This document shows positions 1-7,786 of a stretch of DNA of 20,678 nt, piece after piece. This DNA comes from Bacteroidales bacterium. Its GTDB lineage: Bacteria > Bacteroidota > Bacteroidia > Bacteroidales > UBA4181. The notes beneath the pieces were generated by a model. That model searched no databases. It saw only the letters and a program-made list of their open reading frames with translations, and was not told the DNA's origin. How positions within the stretch are numbered: position 1 is the first letter of the stretch; each line of letters starts with the position of its first letter. Location: the NCBI GenBank assembly GCA_031264715.1, contig JAISDP010000136.1, positions 1 to 20,678 on the forward strand, in the 5' to 3' direction. The position numbers and the translations under genes were made by a program.

Positions 1-389
1 TCACGGAAGCAATCGTAAAACTCTTCCCCGGTAACGTCGCCCATGAGCAGCATCTTGCCGGTTGGACCAATGGAAGCGATCACGTATCGATCGCCTGCCG
101 CTTCGCGTGAAGCCCGTGCTGCCGCTTCGTTAATCTCAGCCGTCTTGTCCTGCAATCCGAAATGTTGCAATCTGAACCGGTTGGCTCCGAAACTGTTGGT
201 TTTCACCATGTCGGCACCCGCATCAATGTAACTTTTTGCAATGCCTTTCACAACATCGTAATGAGTGATCGACCATTCGTCCGGACATTCGCCGAACTTC
301 AATCCCTTTTGATAGAGAATGGTACCCCAAGCTCCGTCCGACACTAATATTTTGCCGGTTTTGAGTACGTCAACAATTTTCTGTGTCAC
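1..389 (-). CDS. Homocysteine S-methyltransferase family protein, N-terminal part (cut by window edge)
   Basis: The visible 129 codons are the start of a homocysteine S-methyltransferase domain, the zinc-dependent TIM barrel that moves a methyl group to homocysteine to form methionine (found in MmuM, BHMT and the N-terminus of MetH). Seen: SDGAWGTIL near residue 17, ADMVKTNSFGANRFRL near residue 54 and ASIGPTGKML near residue 100, all hallmarks of the family. The zinc-binding cysteines lie in the missing C-terminal part. I chose GTG at 389 because an AAGGA stands seven bases before it and the frame is closed by a TGA upstream with no ATG between. The gene starts 30 bases after cydB in the same direction, so read-through from the cyd operon is possible. 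Whether it stands alone or is one module of a split MetH-like system cannot be told here. Confidence 0.85.
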   Translation of the reverse strand, partial: MTQKIVDVLKTGKILVSDGAWGTILYQKGLKFGECPDEWSITHYDVVKGIAKSYIDAGADMVKTNSFGANRFRLQHFGLQDKTAEINEAAARASREAAGDRYVIASIGPTGKMLLMGDVTGEEFYDCFR

Positions 390-419
390 ACCAAAATCCT
401 TAGTGTTTAAAATTCATAT

Positions 420-1559
420 TCAATATTTGTGTGATTCCTCGTTTAATTCTTCCGTTGTGATCTGTTTTTTATTCATTGCGCGCCATGCCCATGCAATGTA
501 TGCAATTACAAAAGGTACAAACAACGACACATAGCTCATTGCGGTGAGCGTATAATGACTCGAGGAACTGTTTTCAATGGTTAACGAATCCTGTATATTA
601 TATATGGAAGGGTAATAACAGGTATGATGAAACCCGGCAACCAGGAATAACGACAATACCGCCAGGACAGTGCCAAAACCCGCATACCATATCCCACGGG
701 TGAAACGGCTACCTATCAATGACCGGATAATACCGAACAACACGAGTACAATACCTGCAAGCAACATTACAAGTACAACAGGCATCGCCAACAGGTTATG
801 CAGGTACTTGTAAGGCTCCAAGTTCACTGTCTTGGTGACGGTAACGGGGTCGTAGTTGAAACCGTCTTTGATCAACAGCCATACCAGGAAGGTGACAAAA
901 CACACCACGAATGCCACAGCGTTGCGGAGTAAACGGATTTTGGAGCGGGTAGCTATTTGCTCGTTGTCAATATTATTGAGAAAATAGAGTAATGCCAAAA
1001 CCCGGGCAAGAAGAAAAACAGAGATCCCAAGCAAAAGATTGTGCGGGTTAAGAGCGGCCTCCAGTCCATGATAAGGCGTTTCCCAACGGGAGAGGTTCAT
1101 ATCGCTGACCGAGAATACAGCGCCATTGAAGAAAGTCCCCACAGCTGTGCCCACTAATACCGTACCCACTATCCCATTGAATAGCAGGAAATACTCGTAG
1201 ATCCTTTGTCCCAGGAAATTGTTCGGCCTCGACCGGAATTCGTATGAAACAGCTTGGAGCACAAAGCAAATCAGGATCAGCATCCATACCCAGTAGGCTC
1301 CGCCGAAGCTGGTGGAATAGAACAACGGGAACGAGGCAAAAAACGCGCCTCCAAAGGTGACCAATGTGGTAAAGGTGAACTCCCATTTACGCCCCAGCGA
1401 ATTTACGATCAGGGAACGCTCTTCTTCGGTTTTGCCGACAGCGTATATCAAAGTTTGTCCGCCTTGCACGAACATCAAAAATACCAGGATACTTCCGAGC
1501 AACGATACGATGACCCACCAGTATTGCTGTAATGCCAATTGTGATAAAGATTCGAACAT
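420..1559 (-). CDS. cydB: Cytochrome bd ubiquinol oxidase subunit II
   Basis: The 379-residue integral membrane protein is CydB, the partner of CydA in the cytochrome bd quinol oxidase, which reduces oxygen to water at high affinity in the cytoplasmic membrane. Seen: many hydrophobic segments over the whole length, an N-terminal segment followed by a GGQTL motif near residue 33, a conserved first-half region with GRKWEFTFTTLVTFGGAFFA near residue 56, and a polar, Glu-rich cytoplasmic tail at the end. Length fits the family (about 340-385 residues). It lies 117 bases downstream of cydA in the same direction. The gap holds an intergenic GGATTGAAC-type repeat and no obvious promoter. No CydX-like small subunit is recognisable. 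Confidence 0.95.
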   Translation of the reverse strand: MFESLSQLALQQYWWVIVSLLGSILVFLMFVQGGQTLIYAVGKTEEERSLIVNSLGRKWEFTFTTLVTFGGAFFASFPLFYSTSFGGAYWVWMLILICFVLQAVSYEFRSRPNNFLGQRIYEYFLLFNGIVGTVLVGTAVGTFFNGAVFSVSDMNLSRWETPYHGLEAALNPHNLLLGISVFLLARVLALLYFLNNIDNEQIATRSKIRLLRNAVAFVVCFVTFLVWLLIKDGFNYDPVTVTKTVNLEPYKYLHNLLAMPVVLVMLLAGIVLVLFGIIRSLIGSRFTRGIWYAGFGTVLAVLSLFLVAGFHHTCYYPSIYNIQDSLTIENSSSSHYTLTAMSYVSLFVPFVIAYIAWAWRAMNKKQITTEELNEESHKY

Positions 1560-1676
1560 TATTTTTGATTTTTGATTGTCAATATTTGATTGATAGAATA
1601 CAAATGACGCGGATTGAACGGACCAATACGGATTTTAAATATTTGCTGCTTTGCGACATGATATGAACTTTCAATC

Positions 1677-3209
1677 TTAAACTTCTTTCGGTCCTTGCTT
1701 GATCTGCCGCACCATGATGGATATTTCGGCAATCAACAGAGTGGTGAATATCGCAGCAAACAGCCAAAAGGTGATCTGCACGGCGCCGGCATCAATTTGC
1801 GATACGGCAGCGGCTGTGGGAAGGTAATCCTGTATAGCCCACGGCTGGCGCCCCACTTCGGCGACAATCCAACCAGCTTGCCCTGCAAGATAGGGCAGAG
1901 GGATTGACAGTAGCATCAGCCACAACAGCCAACGTCGCTTGCCAAGCCTGTCCTTGAGTACCAGCCAAAGAACAACGGCAAACAATACAACAAAGTAGAA
2001 TCCCAGCCCAACCATCACACGGAACGACCAGAATGTAAGCGGAACATTCGGCACCAAGCTTTGCGGATTATTGAGGAACCCATAACCGAAGTATTTAAAG
2101 TATTCTTCCTGGAAAACCGGATCGTCGAATTTTGCACGGAGTCTCTTTTCTACGGCCTCGTCGTTATTTTTCTTCGCAGCTTTATAGTCTTTCAATACCT
2201 GACGCGCTTCTTTGCCCCGTTCGATCTTTTCTGCCGCCGACATCATGCCCCGTGCCGCATTTCCTTCCAATAAGTCGTTGATACCAACCACATAAGCATC
2301 GCAGTCGTAATAAGTCATGAATGAAAGCAAACCGGGTATTTCGATCTTCATCGAAGTTTCTTCGGTTTGCGACGGAATGCCGAAAACGGTCCACCCTGCG
2401 CCGGATGTTCCGGTATGAAGGGCTTCGGTAGCGGCAAACTTCATGGGTTGATACTTGGCAATGGTACGCGACGAAAAATCGCCCGTAACCACCAGGAATA
2501 TGGAAGTCAACAGTCCGAATACAGCAGCCACGGCCATGCTGCGACGGGAAAAAGCCTGTTCTCGCTTTTTGAGGAGAAACCACGCGCTGACCCCGATTAC
2601 AAAGACGGCAGCTAAAACAAATCCCGATGTGATGGTGTGCAGGAACTTATGGATGGCCATGGGCGAAAACAATACATCCCAAAAGTTGATCATCTCGTTG
2701 CGCGCCGTATCGGGATTGAAATGCATCCCGGCAGGGTATTGCATCCATGCATTGGCTACCAGTATCCACAATGCCGAAAGGTTTGCGCCGAATGCCACCA
2801 GCCACGTGGATATCAGGTGGGTTTTCCTGCTGATTTTGTTCCAGCCGAAAAACATGATCGCGATGAAGGTGGATTCCATAAAGAAAGCGAAAATGCCCTC
2901 GATGGCCAGTGGCGCACCAAAAATATCGCCCACAAACCACGAGTAGTTCGACCAATTGGTACCGAACTCGAATTCGAGGATGATCCCCGTTGCCACGCCA
3001 ATGGCAAAGTTGATTCCAAAGAGGATCATCCAGAACTTAGTGATACGTTTCCATTCGGGATTGCCGGTTTTCACGTAAATGGTTTCCATGAAAGCCAGCA
3101 TGAACGACAGGCCAAGCGTAAGCGGCACAAAAATCCAATGATAAGCGGCCGTCAAGGCAAATTGTGCCCGCGACCAGTCAACTAACGATAAATCAATATT
3201 TTCAATCAT
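1677..3209 (-). CDS. cydA: Cytochrome bd ubiquinol oxidase subunit I
   Basis: This 510-residue protein is CydA, the haem-carrying, quinol-oxidising subunit of cytochrome bd oxidase. Visible residues that line up with E. coli CydA: His24 in AYHWIFVPLTLG (H19, haem ligand), His191 in KFLHTITSG (H186, b558 ligand), Met399 in FWSFRVMVG (M393, b558 ligand), Lys257 and Glu262 in KYQPMKFAATE at the start of the Q-loop, and GRQPW at 453-457. The loop after residue 290 is rich in Lys and Glu. Length is normal for Bacteroidota CydA. The start ATG is eight bases after the DUF4492 stop, so the two genes are almost certainly co-transcribed and perhaps translationally linked. In Bacteroidales this enzyme allows growth at nanomolar oxygen and detoxifies oxygen. 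Confidence 0.97.
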   Translation of the reverse strand: MIENIDLSLVDWSRAQFALTAAYHWIFVPLTLGLSFMLAFMETIYVKTGNPEWKRITKFWMILFGINFAIGVATGIILEFEFGTNWSNYSWFVGDIFGAPLAIEGIFAFFMESTFIAIMFFGWNKISRKTHLISTWLVAFGANLSALWILVANAWMQYPAGMHFNPDTARNEMINFWDVLFSPMAIHKFLHTITSGFVLAAVFVIGVSAWFLLKKREQAFSRRSMAVAAVFGLLTSIFLVVTGDFSSRTIAKYQPMKFAATEALHTGTSGAGWTVFGIPSQTEETSMKIEIPGLLSFMTYYDCDAYVVGINDLLEGNAARGMMSAAEKIERGKEARQVLKDYKAAKKNNDEAVEKRLRAKFDDPVFQEEYFKYFGYGFLNNPQSLVPNVPLTFWSFRVMVGLGFYFVVLFAVVLWLVLKDRLGKRRWLLWLMLLSIPLPYLAGQAGWIVAEVGRQPWAIQDYLPTAAAVSQIDAGAVQITFWLFAAIFTTLLIAEISIMVRQIKQGPKEV

Positions 3210-3217
3210 AACCGGAC

Positions 3218-3430
3218 TTATTTGGTGAGTTGCTCGATCACATATTCGGAACGCTCCGAATCATTGTCGAAATTTGATTTCAGGAAATTAGGAAAGAAAA
3301 ACAGTTTTAAGACGGCAAACATAATGAACAGTTTAATGCCAATGATCATCCAAAGCGTTTTTCCAACAGTCATACTGCGAAAACCATCGACATAGAACCT
3401 AAATATCTTATATAATAAACGTGAATTCAT
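3218..3430 (-). CDS. DUF4492 family small membrane protein of the cyd operon
   Basis: A 70-residue protein with the pattern of DUF4492: a FYVDGFRSMTVGKTLW stretch near residue 12, then one hydrophobic segment (about residues 28-48) ending in LFFFPNFL, and a charged tail. From established knowledge, DUF4492 genes are typically found directly upstream of cydA in Bacteroidota and some Campylobacterota. Their function is not settled, and a role as an accessory or assembly subunit of the bd oxidase is the obvious inference. Here it is the first gene of the operon, with a TATCTTTG promoter element just upstream and cydA eight bases downstream. The Shine-Dalgarno site is weak and AT-rich, as is usual in this phylum. 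Confidence 0.85.
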   Translation of the reverse strand: MNSRLLYKIFRFYVDGFRSMTVGKTLWMIIGIKLFIMFAVLKLFFFPNFLKSNFDNDSERSEYVIEQLTK

Positions 3431-3447
3431 AGAAAATTTGTTCCGCC

Positions 3448-3455
3448 CAAAGATA
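3448..3455 (-). promoter_or_regulatory. Bacteroidota -7 element for the DUF4492-cydAB operon
   Basis: Read on the minus strand this is TATCTTTG, a perfect match to the Bacteroidota -7 consensus TAnnTTTG. It lies 18 bases before the DUF4492 start codon, giving a 5' leader of only about a dozen bases. No clear TTTG -33 box is seen at 19-21 bases upstream. Confidence 0.6.
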
Positions 3456-3507
3456 CAAAATATTATTGAATAACATAATGTGCGGATAACATATTATTTT
3501 TTAAAAA

Positions 3508-3582
3508 AACATTTGTAACATTCATAACATTGAAACGTCCATAATGTTAAAATGTTATAAACGTTCAAACATTAATAACACT
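3508..3582. repeat. Array of nine degenerate AAYRTT-like hexamers at 8-9 bp pitch
   Basis: Hexamers start at 3508, 3517, 3526 (AACATT), 3534 (AACGTC), 3543 and 3551 (AATGTT), 3560 (AACGTT), 3568 (AACATT) and 3577 (AACACT). The spacing is 9, 9, 8, 9, 8, 9, 8 and 9 bases. The array fills the space between the divergent cyd operon and the T9SS-domain gene, so it may be a regulator-binding array or a degenerate short tandem repeat. No family of regulator is indicated by the sequence. Confidence 0.6.
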
Positions 3583-3586
3583 TTTT

Positions 3587-3618
3587 TTTGAAACCTTTTT
3601 AATTCTTGCACGTATAAT
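3587..3618 (+). promoter_or_regulatory. Possible promoter for the T9SS-domain gene
   Basis: TTTG at 3587-3590 (also readable as TTGAAA at 3588-3593) is followed, with 19-22 bases between, by TATAAT at 3613-3618. This lies about 30 bases before the GTG start. It does not match TAnnTTTG, so the call is weak. Confidence 0.3.
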
Positions 3619-3646
3619 ATAATAGTTAATAAAAAAGCAATTTAGA

Positions 3647-4024
3647 GTGAAGCGGTATGTTTTCATATTGATCTGTTTGTCGTGTACCACATTGTACGGG
3701 TTAACCTTCAGCATCGGCGACAAAGATGCAAAGGATGCCACAGCGACCGTTGCTTATGGCGACATGTCATCCGAAAAGGTAATAGCCAAGCCCGAACTCA
3801 AGTGTACCATTTATCCTAATCCTGTAATGGATGTGGTACGTATAACCGGGTTCGAAGGCGCTTATACCGTAAAAATGGTGGATGCTGTGGGACAGGTAGT
3901 TGCATCGGCAAAAGGATCGTCGGACGAACTGGAACTCGACCTGGGCGGCAAGCCTGCCGGGATGTACCTGATTAAAATCGAATCGCAAGGAAAATCAATC
4001 ACTCGTAAAATCATCAAGAAGTAA
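3647..4024 (+). CDS. Small exported protein consisting mainly of a T9SS type A sorting domain
   Basis: A 125-residue protein. Residues 1-18 (MKRYVFILICLSCTTLYG) form a signal peptide. Residues 19-52 are a polar linker. Residues 53-125 match the type IX secretion C-terminal sorting domain (TIGR04183): TIYPNPVMD at the start, a central KMVDAVGQVV strand, LDLGGKPAGMYLIKIES, and a final KSITRKIIKK. From family knowledge, this domain directs cargo through the outer membrane T9SS, where it is removed and the cargo is anchored. Here there is almost no cargo. The start is GTG: an in-frame TAG lies 24 bases upstream and no ATG precedes the signal peptide. The gene is monocistronic, with a terminator 32 bases after its stop. 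It could be a decoy, a structural surface peptide, or the remains of a longer protein. Confidence 0.85.
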   Translation: MKRYVFILICLSCTTLYGLTFSIGDKDAKDATATVAYGDMSSEKVIAKPELKCTIYPNPVMDVVRITGFEGAYTVKMVDAVGQVVASAKGSSDELELDLGGKPAGMYLIKIESQGKSITRKIIKK

Positions 4025-4055
4025 ATACTATTTGTTTTGTTGTTTATATGTTCAG

Positions 4056-4088
4056 CGAGGGGCAGAAGAGATTTTGCCCCTCGTTTTT
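4056..4088 (+). terminator. Rho-independent terminator after the T9SS-domain gene
   Basis: CGAGGGGCA (4056-4064) pairs perfectly with TGCCCCTCG (4075-4083) around a 10-base loop, followed by TTTTT at 4084-4088. The T run is only on the plus-strand side, so it mainly stops plus-strand transcription. The convergent dnaE transcript also crosses the hairpin. Confidence 0.85.
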
Positions 4089-4094
4089 GCTGTT

Positions 4095-7000
4095 CTAATT
4101 CAACTTGAAATCCACATCCAGACTTTTCAGGAAATCTATAAACTCGTTACTTAGATTAACCCTTTGCTTTCGCGAAAACATCTCCACCACCTGATTCGAC
4201 TCGGGATCGATGATCTTAAAACGCAGCGTAGTGTTTCCTTTATTGGCTTCGGCGCAAATATTCAGTTCGTTCACCCAGTCATCGGTAATGCAGTCGAGCG
4301 GCAGCATGATCGAGATGCCTTTCAGCATCTCTTGGCGGACATTGCTCAAATAGGTAATGGTCTTTATTTTAGGTTCCAGCTCCTCGCGGTAATTGCGTTG
4401 AATGTTCCCCTTGACGAACAACGGCATCCCTTCGCGGATATAGCTTTGAAACATCTCGTAATCCTTGCCGAAAAAGCGAAATTCGAACGAACCGCTGAAA
4501 TCCTCGAGTGTAAGCGATCCCCAGGGTTTTCCGTTTTTGCTGATGGCGTTGCGCGCCGCTGTCACCAATCCCGCAATTGAAAATTCCTTACCTTCGGGCA
4601 TGGGACCTTGCAGCTCGGCCAACTGCGTATGGGCAAAGTGCGTCATTTCCAACCGGAACGGGTCGAGCGGATGCGCCGAAAGATACATCCCAATCAGGTC
4701 TTTTTCGCGGTTCAGCTTTTCGAGAATGCTCCAGTCGTCCGTGCGCGGTATTTCGGGGCGGGTAATCGCTATGGCATTGCTTCCGCCAAAGAGCGAGTTC
4801 TGACTCATTTGCTTGTCGGATTGCATTTTGTTGCCAAACCGAATCAGCACTTCGGAGAAAGTTTCGCCCGGACTGGTCTCGGCAAAGAACTGCTCGCGCT
4901 TCACGCCCGGGAAATTGTCGAATGCCCCGGCCTGTGCCAACGCTTCCACGTTTTTCTTATTGCAGGATTGCAAATTGACGCGTTCCACGAAATCAAAAAT
5001 ATCCGTAAAGGGACCGCCTTTGGTGCGTTCGTCTACAATGCTGGCTACGGCATTGGCGCCAACGCCTTTCACAGCGCCCAATCCGAAGCGGATATTGCCC
5101 TGTTTGTTTACCGTAAAGGCCAGGTTACTTTCGTTCACATCCGGGCCAAGCACCTCGATGCTCATCCGGCGGCACTCGTCCATGAACTTGGTGATTTCAG
5201 TGATGTTCGAGATGTTGCGGCTCAGCACGGCAGCCATGTATTCCGGCGGGTAATTCGCCTTGAGGTACGCTGTTTGGTAGGCCACCCACGAGTAGCATGT
5301 AGCATGCGACTTGTTGAAGGCATACGATGCGAAACTCACCCAATCGTCCCATATCTTGCTCACCACTTTTTCGTCGTGGCCGTTTTGATGGCAACCCGCC
5401 ACAAACTGTTCTTTCAGGGCGTTCATCTTGTCGATGAGCTTTTTCCCCATTGCCTTGCGGAGTTCGTCGCTCTGTCCGCGCGTAAAGCCGGCCAGGTCGC
5501 GGCTCAAAAGCATCACCTGTTCCTGGTATACAGTAATCCCGTAGGTGTCCTTCAAGCGTTCCTCCATGACCGGGATGTCATATTCAATCGGTTTGCGGCC
5601 ATGCTTGCGCGCAATAAAGTCGGGGATATAATCCATCGGGCCGGGACGGTAAAGGGCGTTCATCGCGATGAGGTCCTCAAACTTGGTGGGGCGCAGCTCC
5701 CGGAGATATTTTTTCATACCATCCGATTCGAACTGGAACGTACCGGTGGTTTCGCCCTTGCTGTAAAGCTCGTATGTCGACTCGTCGTCGAGCGGGATGG
5801 CGTCGATGTCCAGGTCGATGCCGCGCCGCAGCTTGATGTTTGCCAGAGCCTCCTTGATGATCGAAAGGGTTTTCAGCCCCAGGAAGTCCATCTTCATCAT
5901 CCCTACATCCTCAATCAGCGAGCCTTCGTATTGAGTGACGAGGATGTCGCTGTTGGTTTCCTTGTCGAATGCGGTGCTGATGGGCACGAAATTGGTGAGG
6001 TCGTCGCGTCCGATGACCACCCCGCAGGCATGCACGCCGGTTTGACGCACGGTACCTTCCAGCATCTGCGCGTATTTGATGGTGTCGGCAATCAGCGGAT
6101 CGGGCGAATGGAGCGCCTCCTTCATGGCAGGAACGTACTCGATGGCGTTCTTGATGTTCACCTTCTTGTCGCGCGGTATCTCGTCGATCAGCTTGCTCAG
6201 CCGGTCGGCTTCGGATAGCGGCAGGTTTTGCACGCGCGCCACATCCTTGATAGCCGACTTGGCAGCCATGGTGCCGAATGTGACAATATGCGCCACCCGT
6301 TCCTTGCCGTATTTCTCAGTCACCCACTGGAGCACCTGTCCCCGGCCATCGTCATCGAAGTCAATGTCGATATCGGGCATCGAAATACGGTCTGGGTTGA
6401 GGAAGCGTTCGAACAGGAGGTCGTACTTGATCGGGTCGATATCGGTAATGCGCAGGCAGTAGGCCACAGCCGACCCCGCAGCCGATCCGCGTCCCGGCCC
6501 CACGGAAACACCCATTTCGCGCGCCGCAGCAATGAAGTCCTGCACAATGAGGAAGTATCCCGGATAACCCATGTTTTTGATGGTATCCAACTCAAAGTCG
6601 ATACGTTCCCGCACTTTCTCATCGAGCTGGTCCTTATAGCGTTTTTCCGCGCCTTTGTAGGTGAGGTGGCGCAAATACGCATCAGCGTTTTCGAATCCTT
6701 CCGGCAGTGGAAAATCGGGCATGATCGGCGCCGAGTTGATGTCGTAGAACGCAATCTTTTCAGCAATTTCGTTGGTATTTTCGAGCGCTTCAAGATGATC
6801 CGGGAAGATCGATTCCATCTCGGCGCGCGTCTTGAACCATTCCTGCTTGGTGTAACGCATGCGGTTGACTTCGTTCACATCGGTCGCCGTGCTGATGCAC
6901 AACAGGCGATCGTGCGCCTCGGCTTCGTTCTCGTTCACAAAATGCACATCGTTGGTGACGATGCATTTTACCCCAAGTTTTTGGCCCAGTTCCACCAAAA

Positions 7001-7703
7001 CGGGATTGACCTCTTCCTGCCGCAGGTATACATCGGTAGCGGCGCCGGGCTTATCGGTCTTGTGACGCTGAAGTTCAAGGTAAAAGTCGTCGCCGAAACG
7101 TTCCTTGAACCAAAGGATGGATGCTTCGGCTGCGGCCATGTTGCCGTCCATGATATATCGCGGCACCTCGCCCGCAAGACATGCCGACGAAACAATCAGC
7201 CCTTCGCGGTATTTTTCGAGGATTTCCTTATCGATACGCGGCTTGTAGTAAAAACCTTCGATGAAACCAAGTGATACTAATTTCACCAGGTTGTGATAGC
7301 CGGTCTTGTTTTTTGCCAACAATATAAGGTGGTTGCCGCTACGATCCTCCCGGCCTTTCTTATCGAAACGGCTGGTGGGCGACACATATACCTCGCATCC
7401 GACAATAGGCCTGAACGGGTTCTTTTCCTGTTCCTCGACAAGCGCAGTCAACTTGGCAATCTCCGCACGTACCTGATCGGTTTGCTCTTCTTTTTTGAGT
7501 TGGTCAATCTTTTTGGTTGTCCTGCTGATAATGGATGTGGCGTAGTTAAAAAATTCCTTGACGCCGAACATGTTGCCGTGATCGGTAATAGCCATCGCAG
7601 TCATACCGTCGGCTATGGCTTTGTCGACCAATGCGGGTATTTGCGAAGCGCCATCGAGGGTGGAATATTGAGTATGAACATGCAGGTGCGTGAAATGGGT
7701 CAT
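4095..7703 (-). CDS. dnaE: DNA polymerase III subunit alpha
   Basis: The 1202-residue protein is the DnaE-type replicative polymerase. In order: a PHP domain (HLHVHTQYSTLDG at residues 6-18, ITDHGNMFG near 39) carrying a Lys/Glu-rich coiled insertion near residues 58-95; the palm with SMPDIDIDFDDDGR near 441-454, holding the first catalytic aspartates; KMDFLGLKTL with Asp606 as the third; a YRPGPMDYIPDFIARKHG block; a helix-hairpin-helix region with GLGAVKGVGANAV; and an OB fold beginning FSIAGLVTAARN. It corresponds to E. coli DnaE residues D401, D403 and D555. Length is slightly above E. coli (1160). The gene reads away from the GSCFA gene with an 83-base gap. A 536-residue antisense frame inside it is a shadow. 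Confidence 0.98.
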   Translation of the reverse strand: MTHFTHLHVHTQYSTLDGASQIPALVDKAIADGMTAMAITDHGNMFGVKEFFNYATSIISRTTKKIDQLKKEEQTDQVRAEIAKLTALVEEQEKNPFRPIVGCEVYVSPTSRFDKKGREDRSGNHLILLAKNKTGYHNLVKLVSLGFIEGFYYKPRIDKEILEKYREGLIVSSACLAGEVPRYIMDGNMAAAEASILWFKERFGDDFYLELQRHKTDKPGAATDVYLRQEEVNPVLVELGQKLGVKCIVTNDVHFVNENEAEAHDRLLCISTATDVNEVNRMRYTKQEWFKTRAEMESIFPDHLEALENTNEIAEKIAFYDINSAPIMPDFPLPEGFENADAYLRHLTYKGAEKRYKDQLDEKVRERIDFELDTIKNMGYPGYFLIVQDFIAAAREMGVSVGPGRGSAAGSAVAYCLRITDIDPIKYDLLFERFLNPDRISMPDIDIDFDDDGRGQVLQWVTEKYGKERVAHIVTFGTMAAKSAIKDVARVQNLPLSEADRLSKLIDEIPRDKKVNIKNAIEYVPAMKEALHSPDPLIADTIKYAQMLEGTVRQTGVHACGVVIGRDDLTNFVPISTAFDKETNSDILVTQYEGSLIEDVGMMKMDFLGLKTLSIIKEALANIKLRRGIDLDIDAIPLDDESTYELYSKGETTGTFQFESDGMKKYLRELRPTKFEDLIAMNALYRPGPMDYIPDFIARKHGRKPIEYDIPVMEERLKDTYGITVYQEQVMLLSRDLAGFTRGQSDELRKAMGKKLIDKMNALKEQFVAGCHQNGHDEKVVSKIWDDWVSFASYAFNKSHATCYSWVAYQTAYLKANYPPEYMAAVLSRNISNITEITKFMDECRRMSIEVLGPDVNESNLAFTVNKQGNIRFGLGAVKGVGANAVASIVDERTKGGPFTDIFDFVERVNLQSCNKKNVEALAQAGAFDNFPGVKREQFFAETSPGETFSEVLIRFGNKMQSDKQMSQNSLFGGSNAIAITRPEIPRTDDWSILEKLNREKDLIGMYLSAHPLDPFRLEMTHFAHTQLAELQGPMPEGKEFSIAGLVTAARNAISKNGKPWGSLTLEDFSGSFEFRFFGKDYEMFQSYIREGMPLFVKGNIQRNYREELEPKIKTITYLSNVRQEMLKGISIMLPLDCITDDWVNELNICAEANKGNTTLRFKIIDPESNQVVEMFSRKQRVNLSNEFIDFLKSLDVDFKLN

Positions 7704-7786
7704 GATAAGAGGATAAGATTTTGAAAACTACGGGGATGTCGAATAAATAATCGACTCTTCCGGGATGGCAAGTTACGAAAAATATG

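Noticed and set aside
1580..1657. CydX-like 26-residue peptide between cydA and cydB
   Set aside because: The frame MSQSSKYLKSVLVRSIRVIC is mostly made of an intergenic repeat and has no clear membrane helix like CydX.
4608..6218. 536-codon plus-strand open frame
   Set aside because: It lies entirely antisense to dnaE, whose domains are all intact. It is a codon-bias shadow with no recognisable domain.
6228..7274. 348-codon plus-strand open frame
   Set aside because: Also antisense to dnaE; same explanation.
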